Below are positions 17,369 to 29,466 of a stretch of DNA of 64,000 nucleotides, piece after piece. This DNA comes from Pelagovum sp. HNIBRBA483. Lineage in GTDB: Bacteria > Pseudomonadota > Alphaproteobacteria > Rhodobacterales > Rhodobacteraceae. A program made the position numbers and the translations under genes. The notes under the pieces were generated by a model. The model searched no databases, was not told the origin of the DNA, and was given only the letters and a program-made list of their open reading frames with translations. The stretch's first letter is position 1. The number at the start of each line of letters is the position of its first letter. The stretch covers positions 1,674,001-1,738,000 of the forward strand of contig NZ_CP162412.1 in the NCBI RefSeq assembly GCF_040931995.1, written 5' to 3'.

Positions 17369-17686
17369 ATGTATCTAAAGAGAGTGGACGGGCCGCGCAC
17401 GGTGCGGCTGAAGGACGGGCGCAGCCTGACCATGGCAGATTTGCCACCGGCGGATGTGCGCCGCTGGGTGGCCTCGCGCAAGCGGGTGGTGGTGGAGGCC
17501 ATTGGCGCGGGGCTGATCTCGCGCAAGACCGCCTGCAGCCGCTATGCGCTGACGGATGAGGAATTACAGTCGTGGGAGGCGGATTTTGCCGCGCATGGGC
17601 CGGACGGCTTAAAGGTCACATTGCAACAAAGAATGAAACAACCCGGAGTTGATTTGCGCCGTTCGTCAGTGGTAACCAGAGATTAA
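17369..17686 (+). CDS. sciP: SciP-like CtrA inhibitor (DUF1153 family)
   Basis: SciP binds CtrA and prevents it from activating transcription during part of the cell cycle in Caulobacter. The 105-aa protein has the DUF1153 core: YLKRVDGPRTVRLKDG, DLPPADVRRWVASRKR, and a helix-turn-helix-like segment ending TACSRYALTDEEL. The ATG at 17369 directly follows an in-frame GTG and has AAGGGG upstream. ctrA follows 50 bp later in the same direction, which strongly supports the call. The last codons overlap a CtrA-type box. Confidence 0.92.
   Translation: MYLKRVDGPRTVRLKDGRSLTMADLPPADVRRWVASRKRVVVEAIGAGLISRKTACSRYALTDEELQSWEADFAAHGPDGLKVTLQQRMKQPGVDLRRSSVVTRD
17672..17686 (+). promoter_or_regulatory. 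Candidate CtrA-binding box upstream of ctrA
   Basis: GTAA, seven bases, then TTAA gives one mismatch to the TTAA-N7-TTAA full CtrA site. It covers the end of sciP and lies 50 bp before the ctrA start, as expected for autoregulation. Role inferred from the consensus. Confidence 0.45.
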
Positions 17687-17736
17687 CCTTGTTGCCTTTA
17701 CACTTGCGGTGAACAAGTGATGACGGAGCAAAAAGC

Positions 17737-18453
17737 ATGCGAATTCTGTTGGTTGAGGATGATCCGACAACGGCGAAAAGCATCGAAATGATGCTGACCC
17801 ACGCCAATCTCAATATCTACGTCACGGATATGGGGGAGGAAGGTCTCGATCTTGCGAAGCTTTATGATTACGATTTGATCCTTCTTGATCTGGATTTGCC
17901 GGATATGAGCGGGCTGGAGGTGCTGCGTCATGTGCGGATGGCACGGGTTGAAACGCCGATCCTGATCCTCTCTGGCGATGACGGCACGGAGGCGAAGCTC
18001 AAGGGCTTTGGCCTTGGCGCGGATGACTACCTGACGAAGCCGTTCCACCGCGATGAATTGATCGCGCGTATTCATGCAATTATTCGCCGCTCGAAAGGGC
18101 ATTCCCATTCGCAAATCCAGATTGGCAAGGTTGCGGTCAACCTCGATGCCAAAACGGTCGAGGTGGCAGGCGATCCGGTGCATCTGACCGGCAAGGAATA
18201 CCAGATGTTCGAACTGCTGGCGCTGCGCAAGGGGACGACGCTGACTAAGGAGATGTTCCTCAACCATCTTTATGGCGGGATGGATGAACCGGAGTTGAAG
18301 ATCATCGACGTGTTCATCTGCAAACTGCGCAAGAAGATCAGCGTGGCGACAGGCGGCGACAACTACATCGAAACGGTCTGGGGCCGTGGCTATGTGCTGC
18401 GCGATCCGAACCCGAAAACACAAGACCCTGCGCCGCTTGCCGTCAGCGCCTGA
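17737..18453 (+). CDS. ctrA: Cell-cycle response regulator CtrA
   Basis: CtrA is an OmpR-type master regulator; in Rhodobacterales it typically controls motility, gene-transfer-agent and related functions rather than being essential. The 238-aa protein has a receiver domain with acidic residues ED at 7-8, phosphoacceptor Asp51 (LLDLDLPDM) and the Lys of LTKPF, then a winged-helix domain with [14 protein letters not shown] and the C-terminal [11 protein letters not shown]. The start follows ACGGAG. It is directly downstream of sciP. Confidence 0.97.
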   Translation: MRILLVEDDPTTAKSIEMMLTHANLNIYVTDMGEEGLDLAKLYDYDLILLDLDLPDMSGLEVLRHVRMARVETPILILSGDDGTEAKLKGFGLGADDYLTKPFHRDELIARIHAIIRRSKGHSHSQIQIGKVAVNLDAKTVEVAGDPVHLTGKEYQMFELLALRKGTTLTKEMFLNHLYGGMDEPELKIIDVFICKLRKKISVATGGDNYIETVWGRGYVLRDPNPKTQDPAPLAVSA

Positions 18454-18515
18454 CGACACCCGAGGCGCCGCGCAAACGTATCAACGGACTGGACGCGGGG
18501 CAGGTGCCCGCCTAG

Positions 18516-22795
<4,280 letters not shown>

Positions 22796-22819
22796 GGTTT
22801 ACTTCTTTTGTTCTCATTT

Positions 22820-22834
22820 GTTCTTTACTTGTTC
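22820..22834 (+). promoter_or_regulatory. LexA (SOS) box 1
   Basis: GTTC, seven bases, GTTC matches the alphaproteobacterial LexA operator exactly. It is 44 bp before the start of the 40-aa ORF at 22879. A further GTTC at 22810 is six bases away and does not keep the spacing. Confidence 0.75.
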
Positions 22835-22845
22835 TCAAATTTGTG

Positions 22846-22860
22846 GAACATAATGAGAAC
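22846..22860 (-). promoter_or_regulatory. LexA (SOS) box 2
   Basis: GAAC, seven bases, GAAC is the same LexA operator read on the other strand. It lies 18 bp before the ATG at 22879. Two exact boxes within 41 bp make chance unlikely and point to tight LexA repression. Confidence 0.75.
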
Positions 22861-22878
22861 AGATGAGGAGGTAGACCC

Positions 22879-23001
22879 ATGGCTAAAGACATCAAACGAG
22901 CGATTTTCCGTTCGAAATCAACGCTGCTGGGTGATTTCGCTGGTGCGGCCTCATTGATGGGTCTGCTTTACGCGGCACTGTGGATCCCGGGGATCGGTTG
23001 A
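22879..23001 (+). CDS. SOS-controlled small membrane protein, 40 aa
   Basis: An ATG at 22879, preceded by GAGGAGG, opens a 40-codon frame ending TGA. The N-terminus is basic (MAKDIKRAIFRSKS) and is followed by a single hydrophobic helix (roughly FAGAASLMGLLYAALWIPG), giving a small inner-membrane protein with a cytosolic N-terminus. Two LexA boxes sit just upstream. In Caulobacter the 29-aa inner-membrane peptide SidA is LexA-controlled and blocks division; this could be a functional counterpart, though I cannot show sequence relation. It is a separate unit downstream of recG. Confidence 0.7.
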   Translation: MAKDIKRAIFRSKSTLLGDFAGAASLMGLLYAALWIPGIG

Positions 23002-23069
23002 TCTAGGGCGCTGCGTGAGAAATCCACTGTAAGCTTATGATTTAGAATGCAATTTAATGAAATGCTATC

Positions 23070-23089
23070 GCCTATATAGGCGGTACCGC
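23070..23089. repeat. Two abutting perfect palindromes in an AT-rich spacer
   Basis: GCCTATATAGGC (23070-23081) overlaps by two bases with GCGGTACCGC (23080-23089). They lie in the AT-rich 175 bp between the 40-aa ORF and the dihaem protein, where I see no gene. They may be a binding site or a weak structured terminator; function unknown. Confidence 0.5.
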
Positions 23090-23176
23090 TTGGCTGAATG
23101 CATATCCACGGCAATACAATATTTAACATAATACATATTATGCGAATTACGGATATGGGGATTTAGGGTACCCTGC

Positions 23177-24565
23177 CTATGGTTTGCACAGCTCTGGCAT
23201 CTCGGCGCTGGCATCGATTGACAACCCGCTGGGCACAGATACCGGTATCCCGAACCGCCCTGAGAGCGCGTCGCAATCTGTCAGCGCATCGAGGAACGCG
23301 ACGATCTCGCCCACTTGTGCATCCGAAAGCGCGACCGGCACGATATCTTGCGCAGCGCGTTGACGTGGCATTTCGCGGCTGTCTTCCCAGATCACGAAAT
23401 CGACGAACTCCAGCTCCGGCGCGGGTGTGAGGACCACCTGCCCCCGATCCCATTCATCGAAGCTCTTTTGTGGATCAAGATGATGGCGGACGATGCCCTC
23501 AAGCGTTGCGAAAGTGCCGTTGTGCCCCCAAGGCCCCGTCATCGCGACGTTGCGCAAGGATGGCGTGCGGAAACGGTATGCGTCCTCAAGGAGATCAGAT
23601 TCAGACATGCGCCCGACATCGCGCGCAATATGCTCAAAACGCCGATTGCGGCCCGGGCCAAGTGGCGGCAGCGTCAGGGCGTGGAAATCCTGATCGGTCA
23701 GCAATGGGCCGCTGTGACAGTCGGCGCAGCCAGCATCACCGTAGAACAGCGCCATCCCTGCCCGCGCATCGTCGCTCAAAGCGCTCTCATCGCCTGCGAG
23801 ATAGGCATCAAACGGGCTTGAGAAGCTGCGCCATTCGGCGTTTTGGAAATCGTCGAGGGCATTTGCGATGTGAACTGGCGAGATGTCGCGGGCGTCAGAC
23901 AGCTCGGAATAGGCTTCCATGAACAGATCGACATACTCCGGCACCGCCAGAATGCGGGCCACGATCGCGGGCCACGCCTGATCAATGCGGCGGTTGATGG
24001 CGGCGGCGAGCTCGTTTTCATCGGTTTGGCCGGCCATTTCGACCTTGGAAATCACAGGCATGAGCGCTTGCGCCGCGACGACGCTTTGCAAGCCTTCGGG
24101 CAGCCATTCCTCGACCGGAGAATTGAAACCAACGCCGTAGCTGTCATCGGCCGATACGCGCCCGTCATGGAACATGATATCAATCGAACGGTGGCCGAGA
24201 TTGAACAGTGATGTGGCGTTGCGCGGGACGCGCTTGAACGGGTGATCTGGGCCGGACACCACGCGCCGTTCGGGGCCGAGGCCGACGCCCCCTTCCCCGA
24301 TTCCGAGCGACAGGCCATCAGATGTGCCATGCGCCACGGCATGACAGGTCGAACAGGCGATATTGCGGTTGCCTGACAATATCTTATCATAAAACAATAG
24401 CTGGCCGAGGGCTGCGCGCTTTTCATCGAACGGACGAAAATCCGAGGCGGAAATCGGCGCAGGAAGTTCAAGGCCAGAGGGCTGATCCGCGTGGGAAACA
24501 GACGCGCCAAGGAGGACACCGCAAGCGATGAACGTGCAAGTTTTGAAACGGGCAGCCTGTATCAT
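23177..24565 (-). CDS. Dihaem cytochrome c peroxidase / MauG-family protein
   Basis: Members reduce peroxide or carry out haem-based oxidations in the periplasm. From ATG 24565 the protein is 462 aa with a signal peptide ending near ASVSHA (residue 26). The first haem motif CSTCH is at residues 71-75 and the second, CADCH, near residue 280. The segment FRTPSLRNVAMTGPWGHNG is typical of the family. Length exceeds classic CcpA (about 340 aa) and is nearer the MauG-like branch. The start is uncertain: no clear ribosome-binding site is seen, and it overlaps the 5' end of the divergent Sel1 gene. Confidence 0.85.
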   Translation of the reverse strand: MIQAARFKTCTFIACGVLLGASVSHADQPSGLELPAPISASDFRPFDEKRAALGQLLFYDKILSGNRNIACSTCHAVAHGTSDGLSLGIGEGGVGLGPERRVVSGPDHPFKRVPRNATSLFNLGHRSIDIMFHDGRVSADDSYGVGFNSPVEEWLPEGLQSVVAAQALMPVISKVEMAGQTDENELAAAINRRIDQAWPAIVARILAVPEYVDLFMEAYSELSDARDISPVHIANALDDFQNAEWRSFSSPFDAYLAGDESALSDDARAGMALFYGDAGCADCHSGPLLTDQDFHALTLPPLGPGRNRRFEHIARDVGRMSESDLLEDAYRFRTPSLRNVAMTGPWGHNGTFATLEGIVRHHLDPQKSFDEWDRGQVVLTPAPELEFVDFVIWEDSREMPRQRAAQDIVPVALSDAQVGEIVAFLDALTDCDALSGRFGIPVSVPSGLSIDASAEMPELCKP

Positions 24566-25025
24566 GGCGCTGAGTATTGCGCCTAATTTTGCGTTTTCCA
24601 ATAGTGCTTTAGAAGAGGCGCGTGATTTAATGGAGAGCGATCAATACGAGGCGGCGATGGAGGCGATGCTGCCCCTCGCCCGCGCTGGGAATGCCGATGC
24701 GGAAGAGCTGATCGGCGTGATGTATGCGCTTGGTTTGGGCGTTGAAAAGGATCAGGAACGGGCGTTTGAATGGTACTTACGTTCAGCCATGAAGGGCCAT
24801 CCCGGGGCGCAATCGGGCGTGGGCTGGTATTATGAGGTTGGCCTCGGCATGCCGTCGCCCGATTTGGTGCGGGCATATATGTGGTATGTGCTGTCGGCGA
24901 TGGGCGGGGACGTGGATGCGGCGATCAGTCAGGAAGAAGTCATTAAGAAAATGACGAAAGAAGAGATCGACCGCGCGCATGTGTTGGTGAAGGACTATCA
25001 GGGCTGGATGTACCCGTTCCGCTGA
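24528..25025 (+). CDS. Exported Sel1-repeat protein
   Basis: The 165-aa protein begins with a signal peptide (MNVQVLKRAACIMALSIAPNFAFS) and then carries about two Sel1-like (TPR-type) repeats: GNADAEELIGVMYALGLGVEKD and the following AFEWYLRSAMKGHPGAQ ... GWYYEVGLG. Such repeats mediate protein contacts in the periplasm. GGAGG lies 12 bases before the start, a rather long spacing. Its 5' end overlaps the divergent dihaem protein by 38 bp if both starts are right. Function not known. Confidence 0.78.
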   Translation: MNVQVLKRAACIMALSIAPNFAFSNSALEEARDLMESDQYEAAMEAMLPLARAGNADAEELIGVMYALGLGVEKDQERAFEWYLRSAMKGHPGAQSGVGWYYEVGLGMPSPDLVRAYMWYVLSAMGGDVDAAISQEEVIKKMTKEEIDRAHVLVKDYQGWMYPFR

Positions 25026-25028
25026 CCC

Positions 25029-25730
25029 CTACCCGACGGGCTTGGCATAGCGCTTTGGGGCGCCGGTGGCCGGGTCAATGATGACCTCTGGCGAGTATTG
25101 CGCGATGAAGGCGCGGCGGGGTGCATCGGTGGTGTTTTCGCCGGAGCGGTGTAAGGTCAGACTGGAAAAGGCCACGACCGAACCGGCGGGACATTCAACA
25201 GGAATGCCCGGTTCATCGCCGAAATAGCCGTTCAGTTCGTTCGTCTCATCCTGCCATTTATGCGGATCGAGGTGCCCTTCGGTACGCAGATCACGCGGGA
25301 GGATTAAAACGCAGCCATTGGCGACGGTGGCTTCGTCGAGCGCAATCCAGATGGTGACATAGGGTTTGTGATCGAAGCCGACATAGGCGCCATCCTGATG
25401 CCATGCGAAACTGGCCCCCTTGCGCGCGCCCTTGACGACGAATTGTTCGTTGAAGAGATAGGCACTGCCGCCCAGAAGCTCCGCCGCGATGCGGGCGGGC
25501 GTTCCGCGCAGGAGGCATTCTTCGAGTTCGGGGAACTCTTCGTGGCGGTGGGCCAGAAAGCGGCGGCGCTGCCCCAGCCCGATGGTGTGTTTGCCCTCGC
25601 CACCATCCTCGGCAGGCTCGGCAAGCAGGGTTTCACACACATGACGCATGAGATCCAGCTCGGCCATTGTGAGCGAAACAGGGCTGACGGTGTAGCCGGT
25701 TGCGGTGAAGTCGTCCCGTGTCTGGTGCAT
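25029..25730 (-). CDS. Phytanoyl-CoA dioxygenase (PhyH) family protein
   Basis: PhyH-family enzymes are Fe(II)/2-oxoglutarate oxygenases that hydroxylate varied small molecules. The 233-aa protein has the iron-binding HxD in WHQDGAYVG (His111, Asp113) and the distal His in LHRSGENT (His194), followed by Arg residues able to bind 2-oxoglutarate. It is divergent from an AraC regulator over 97 bp that contain an imperfectly spaced GGATTA/TAATCC inverted repeat, so it is probably controlled by that regulator. The substrate cannot be deduced. Confidence 0.88.
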   Translation of the reverse strand: MHQTRDDFTATGYTVSPVSLTMAELDLMRHVCETLLAEPAEDGGEGKHTIGLGQRRRFLAHRHEEFPELEECLLRGTPARIAAELLGGSAYLFNEQFVVKGARKGASFAWHQDGAYVGFDHKPYVTIWIALDEATVANGCVLILPRDLRTEGHLDPHKWQDETNELNGYFGDEPGIPVECPAGSVVAFSSLTLHRSGENTTDAPRRAFIAQYSPEVIIDPATGAPKRYAKPVG

Positions 25731-25827
25731 GGTGGTTGGTCCTTGCGAAGTATCCTTTGGATTACATTAATGGCGGTTAAGGCTAATAATCCTTGCGTTT
25801 TTCGCGCAGAACTTCTCATAATTTGAT

Positions 25828-26673
25828 ATGGGAACTGACCATCCCCTTCTCGAAGGACATCCGCTGAAGCACTGGCGGCGGAGCACGCGACGCCGTTTTG
25901 CCGCGCGGCCCGAAAGCCATGACCTGCTGGTGGTTCTGTTGGGGATTCGGGGACGGATGAACTACCTGATTGATGGGCAAGTGGTGGGCGTTGAACGGGG
26001 CTCGCTGCTCTTCGCTCATGCCGGACAGGCGCATGTGTTGCTGTCGGAAACGCGAAACTTTGACATGTGGGTTGTCCTCGCATCCGAGCCGGCGTTGGCG
26101 GCGGAGGGGCTTCCGCCTTTCGCGGTGCCGGAAGGGTTTGGGCAAGGGCCGCGCCGTATTGGCGAGGCTGGCTGTGCAGAGTTGGAACAAATGGCACAAG
26201 GCTTGACCGAAACGGCGGGAGACGCGGTACGGTGTGACGGGCTGCGCTATTGGTTGGCGCGGGCCTGGGCGCTTTGGTGCAAGGCAGATACAGAGAGCGG
26301 GGCGCATCTTCACCCCGCCGTAGAAAGTGCCGTGCTGGCACTGAAAGCGGACCTGACTTTGGGCGCCGCGGCGCTGGCTGAAAGATCAGGCATACGCGCC
26401 GAGACACTTGGGCGGCTGTTTCGCGCGCAGATGGGGGAAAGCCTTGTTAAGTTCCGTAATCGCGCCCGATTGGAGGCCGTTGACCGGATTGCAGAAGGCA
26501 AAACCGCACGAAACTTGACCGATGCGGCGCTGGAAGCGGGGTTTGGCTCCTACGCGCAGTTCTTTCGTGTGTTCCAGGCATTGCGGGGAATGGCGCCACA
26601 TGCCTACTATCAGGAAAAAAGGGGGCCATTCGATGAGCAACGCGCGAAACGCCACGATGTATCAGGATCTTGA
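25828..26673 (+). CDS. AraC family transcriptional regulator
   Basis: The 281-aa protein has an N-terminal cupin-like sensing domain (about residues 15-110; LLGIRGRMNYLIDG, RGSLLFAHAGQAHVLL) and a C-terminal AraC DNA-binding domain (about 165-265; LAERSGIRAETLGRLFRAQMGES and DAALEAGFGSYAQFFRVFQ). It is divergent from the PhyH gene and its 3' end overlaps the next gene by 41 bp, so it is the first gene of an operon with the NagB-like and ChbG-like enzymes. This makes it the likely local regulator. Confidence 0.9.
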   Translation: MGTDHPLLEGHPLKHWRRSTRRRFAARPESHDLLVVLLGIRGRMNYLIDGQVVGVERGSLLFAHAGQAHVLLSETRNFDMWVVLASEPALAAEGLPPFAVPEGFGQGPRRIGEAGCAELEQMAQGLTETAGDAVRCDGLRYWLARAWALWCKADTESGAHLHPAVESAVLALKADLTLGAAALAERSGIRAETLGRLFRAQMGESLVKFRNRARLEAVDRIAEGKTARNLTDAALEAGFGSYAQFFRVFQALRGMAPHAYYQEKRGPFDEQRAKRHDVSGS

Positions 26674-27508
26674 CCCGACCACCCGCGCGGCGCTGCAGTT
26701 GTCGCGGGCGGATCTCTCTGTTCGTCTGCGGGAACGGGCGCGGATTTATCAGAGCAATGAGGACATGATCGCCAATATGGCCGAAAAAATCCTAGAGGAT
26801 TATCTGGCGGCATTGGCGACGGGCCGCGAACAGGTGGCGATGATCGTCCCTGTCGGACCTGTTGGACAATATGGGCAACTGGCCGCGCTCTGCGTTGAAC
26901 GTGATGTGTCGCTCGACCGGCTGACGCTATTCGTAATGGATGAATATCTGACCGATAGCGGCGCGTGGATCTCTGAGGATGATCCGTTGAGCTTCCGTGC
27001 GCATATGTGGCGAAATTTGCTGGATAAGCTGCCTGATGATATGCGCCCTGCCCTTGTCGTCCCCGATCCGCATGACCTTGGCGCTGTGGGGCGGTTGATC
27101 GCGGATGTGGGGGGGATCGATGTCTGCTATGCAGGGGTCGGGATCACGGGGCATCTGGCATTTAACGAACCGATGACCGGCGCCGTTGATGCGGCCTATT
27201 TTGCTGATTTGCCGACGCGGATCGTACCGCTTTTGCCGGAAACACGGCTGATCAATGCGGTGACGGCAGCGAGGGGCAATGTGGCGCGGATTCCGCGAAT
27301 GGCGGTGACGATCGGTATGCGGGAAATCCTCGGCGCGCGAAAGCTGCGCCTGTTCATGAACCGTGAATGGCAGTCGGCGGCGATCAGGCGTTTGGCGGCG
27401 GGGCCAATTACGGCAGATTTTCCGGCATCGTTGGTGCAGACCCATGCTGACTGGAGCTTACATGTGGTGGAGCATGTTCTGGACGCGCCCGAACCGAGGC
27501 TGGCATGA
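26633..27508 (+). CDS. Glucosamine-6-phosphate deaminase (NagB)-like protein with altered active site
   Basis: The 291-aa protein has the NagB/SugarP-isomerase fold and retains MDEY (Asp103, equal to E. coli Asp72) and GHLAFNEP (His174 and Glu179, equal to His143 and Glu148). The residue matching catalytic Asp141 is Thr172 (GVGITGH instead of GVGNDGH), and the phosphate-loop PTGGTP reads PVGPVG. Classical deaminase activity on GlcN6P is therefore doubtful. It starts inside the end of the AraC gene and its stop overlaps the ChbG-like start by four bases, so all three form an operon. Confidence 0.82.
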   Translation: MSNARNATMYQDLDPTTRAALQLSRADLSVRLRERARIYQSNEDMIANMAEKILEDYLAALATGREQVAMIVPVGPVGQYGQLAALCVERDVSLDRLTLFVMDEYLTDSGAWISEDDPLSFRAHMWRNLLDKLPDDMRPALVVPDPHDLGAVGRLIADVGGIDVCYAGVGITGHLAFNEPMTGAVDAAYFADLPTRIVPLLPETRLINAVTAARGNVARIPRMAVTIGMREILGARKLRLFMNREWQSAAIRRLAAGPITADFPASLVQTHADWSLHVVEHVLDAPEPRLA

Positions 27509-28332
27509 AACTTCTCGCGCATCTTGATGACGTTGGATGCACGCATGGATCGGTGGTCGCGTGGCAAGCACTGCGGGCGGCAGGAACGGTGCGTTCGGCA
27601 TCGGTCATGGTCCCCTGCCCTTGGTATCCGCTGGCGCGGGACGATTGGCGCGAAAATCCGACGCAGGACATGGGCGTGCATATCACGCTGACATCGGAAT
27701 GGAGTGCTTATCGCTGGAGGCCGATGCTCGGGGCGCGTGGCGGCTTGGCCGATGCGGACGGGTTCATGCACCACAGGCCAGAGCAAGTGGTGGCCGAGGC
27801 CGACCCGATTGCGGTGGCAGACGAGATGTTGGCACAGGTGGAACGGACACTGGCAGATGGGTTCCGCCCTACGCATCTGGATGCGCATATGGGAACGGCT
27901 TTGCTGCCGGAATTCGTCTGGTCGCTGATGGATGCCGGATCGCGCTATAACATTCCAGTGCTGGCTTGTGCCGATCTCGGCCCGCTCTCAAATGCGGTGC
28001 GTATGCAAGGTGTGGATGCGGGCTTCCTTTCGGAAGTTGCGGCAGAGGCGAAGCGGCGCGGTTGGCCGGTATTTGATCGGTTCATGATCGGTTTCTGCCC
28101 CGAAGACATGCCGTTTGAAGCGCATCTGGAAGGGCTGCTTTCGGAAAGCGGCGACGGGATGGTCTATTACGGGATGCATGCCGATACTGCCGAGGGCATG
28201 GATGCTTTCGCGCCGCACCACACCCGACCACGGCGCAAGGAATATGATTTTTTCAGTGCGGCCGCCTCCGCCAGCTTTCTTGAAAAACGCGGCGTTGAGG
28301 TCATCACTTGGGGCGAGGCAAACGCCCAATAA
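27505..28332 (+). CDS. ChbG/HpnK (YdjC) family deacetylase
   Basis: This family removes acetyl groups from N-acetylated sugars, such as chitooligosaccharides, using a metal. The 275-aa protein shows the metal-binding Asp pair in HLDDVG (residues about 6-11), the HITL motif (GVHITL near residue 58), and THLDAHMG with two more His. The ATG overlaps the NagB-like stop (ATGA). A deacetylase next to a deaminase-like enzyme suggests use of an acetylated amino sugar, but no transporter or kinase for one is in the operon. Confidence 0.85.
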   Translation: MKLLAHLDDVGCTHGSVVAWQALRAAGTVRSASVMVPCPWYPLARDDWRENPTQDMGVHITLTSEWSAYRWRPMLGARGGLADADGFMHHRPEQVVAEADPIAVADEMLAQVERTLADGFRPTHLDAHMGTALLPEFVWSLMDAGSRYNIPVLACADLGPLSNAVRMQGVDAGFLSEVAAEAKRRGWPVFDRFMIGFCPEDMPFEAHLEGLLSESGDGMVYYGMHADTAEGMDAFAPHHTRPRRKEYDFFSAAASASFLEKRGVEVITWGEANAQ

Positions 28333-28333
28333 A

Positions 28334-28365
28334 AAAGCCCCGGTCACTGCCGGGGCTTTCTCTTT
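28334..28365. terminator. Strong bidirectional rho-independent terminator
   Basis: AAAGCCCCGG (28334-28343) and CCGGGGCTTT (28350-28359) form a perfect 10-bp stem with a six-base loop. A T-rich tail follows on the plus strand and six T residues on the minus strand, so it can end both the ChbG-like gene and the convergent dctP. Confidence 0.9.
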
Positions 28366-28380
28366 TCAACGCGACCGCGC

Positions 28381-29427
28381 TTAGTTGGCGGAGAGATCGT
28401 TCAGAGCGTCGATCTCGGCTTCGGCTGCGGCTGCGGCTGCAACCATTGCGTCAAACACTTCTTCGCCACCGTCAACATTGGCTTTGAACCAGTCATAAAC
28501 AGGAGCCGCAGCGTCACGGAACATCTGCTTTTCTTCAGGTGTCGGGACGTAGAGGCTACCGCCGCCAGCGACAAAGTCCTGATAGGCTTGGATGGACTTA
28601 CGCTTCGGCGAGGCGAAAGTTGCCTGCTGGAGTGCATAGAAGCCATCGGCCACGACACGGCGCAGACCTTCCGGCAGGCCCATGTAGGATTCGTTGTTCA
28701 TCCACCACAGGGCGCCCATGTAGGCGTGACCGTCGAGGGTGACGTACTGGAGGCCCGCATCGGGGAACTTCATGCCCATGATGTCAGTGATGCCGTTCTT
28801 GGAACCCTCAACAACGCCGGTCTGGAGCGAGGTGAACAGTTCGGGCCACGGGATCGGGGTCGGCGATGCGCCGAGGGCGCGAACCAGTTCCTGCGGCAGG
28901 TCAGCCACAACGGTGCGGATCTTCATGCCAGCTAGATCGTCTGGGGTTTGCACAACACGCTGGGTGTTGGCGAAGTTGCGCCAGCCGCCGGTGTTGCCGA
29001 TGGTCATCAGGCGGATGGTGCCGCCGGAATCCTCAAGCGCCTTCTGGCGGAGGAGGTTGACGAATTCGCCGCGCAGAACTTCCTCGGCCACGCGGTCGTC
29101 ACGCAGCAGGTACGGAAGATCGAAGATCTGCACATAGGGGAAGATGCCCGCAGCACCGCCGGAGGTGGAGATATACACATCAAGCGAGCCGTCAGCGATA
29201 CCTTGCAGACACTCAGCACCGTTGGCGCAGAGCGAGGTGCCAGCGAAGATTTCAACCTCGATCGCGCCGTTGGACGCGGCTTCGACGAAATCTTTGAACA
29301 CCACGATGCCGTCGTAGTCTTCGTCGTTGACGTTCGAGCCGACGACGGCGCGCAGGTTATAGTCCGCTGCGAATGCCGGAAGGGCAATCGCTGTCGCGGC
29401 CAGTGTTGTCATAAGTTTTTTAATCAT
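28381..29427 (-). CDS. dctP: TRAP transporter substrate-binding protein DctP
   Basis: DctP-type proteins capture an organic acid or sugar acid in the periplasm and hand it to the DctQM membrane pair. The 348-aa protein has a signal peptide ending near LPAFA (residue 20), and the DctP core with the conserved Arg region around MKIRTV and the P-P-x-WPELFTSLQTGVVEG segment. GGGAGG precedes the ATG. It is the last gene of dctQ-dctM-dctP; the locus is divergent from a DeoR repressor, which suggests a sugar-related ligand. Substrate unknown. Confidence 0.93.
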   Translation of the reverse strand: MIKKLMTTLAATAIALPAFAADYNLRAVVGSNVNDEDYDGIVVFKDFVEAASNGAIEVEIFAGTSLCANGAECLQGIADGSLDVYISTSGGAAGIFPYVQIFDLPYLLRDDRVAEEVLRGEFVNLLRQKALEDSGGTIRLMTIGNTGGWRNFANTQRVVQTPDDLAGMKIRTVVADLPQELVRALGASPTPIPWPELFTSLQTGVVEGSKNGITDIMGMKFPDAGLQYVTLDGHAYMGALWWMNNESYMGLPEGLRRVVADGFYALQQATFASPKRKSIQAYQDFVAGGGSLYVPTPEEKQMFRDAAAPVYDWFKANVDGGEEVFDAMVAAAAAAEAEIDALNDLSAN

Positions 29428-29466
29428 ATTTTCCTCCCTTTGGATTCTTCAGTAGGTGTTTTCGGG

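Noticed and set aside
22810-22823. Third LexA box
   Set aside because: GTTC-N6-GTTC has the wrong spacing for the alphaproteobacterial operator, which needs seven bases.
25766-25780. CtrA box before the PhyH/AraC pair
   Set aside because: TTAA-N6-TTAA is one base short of the required N7 spacing.
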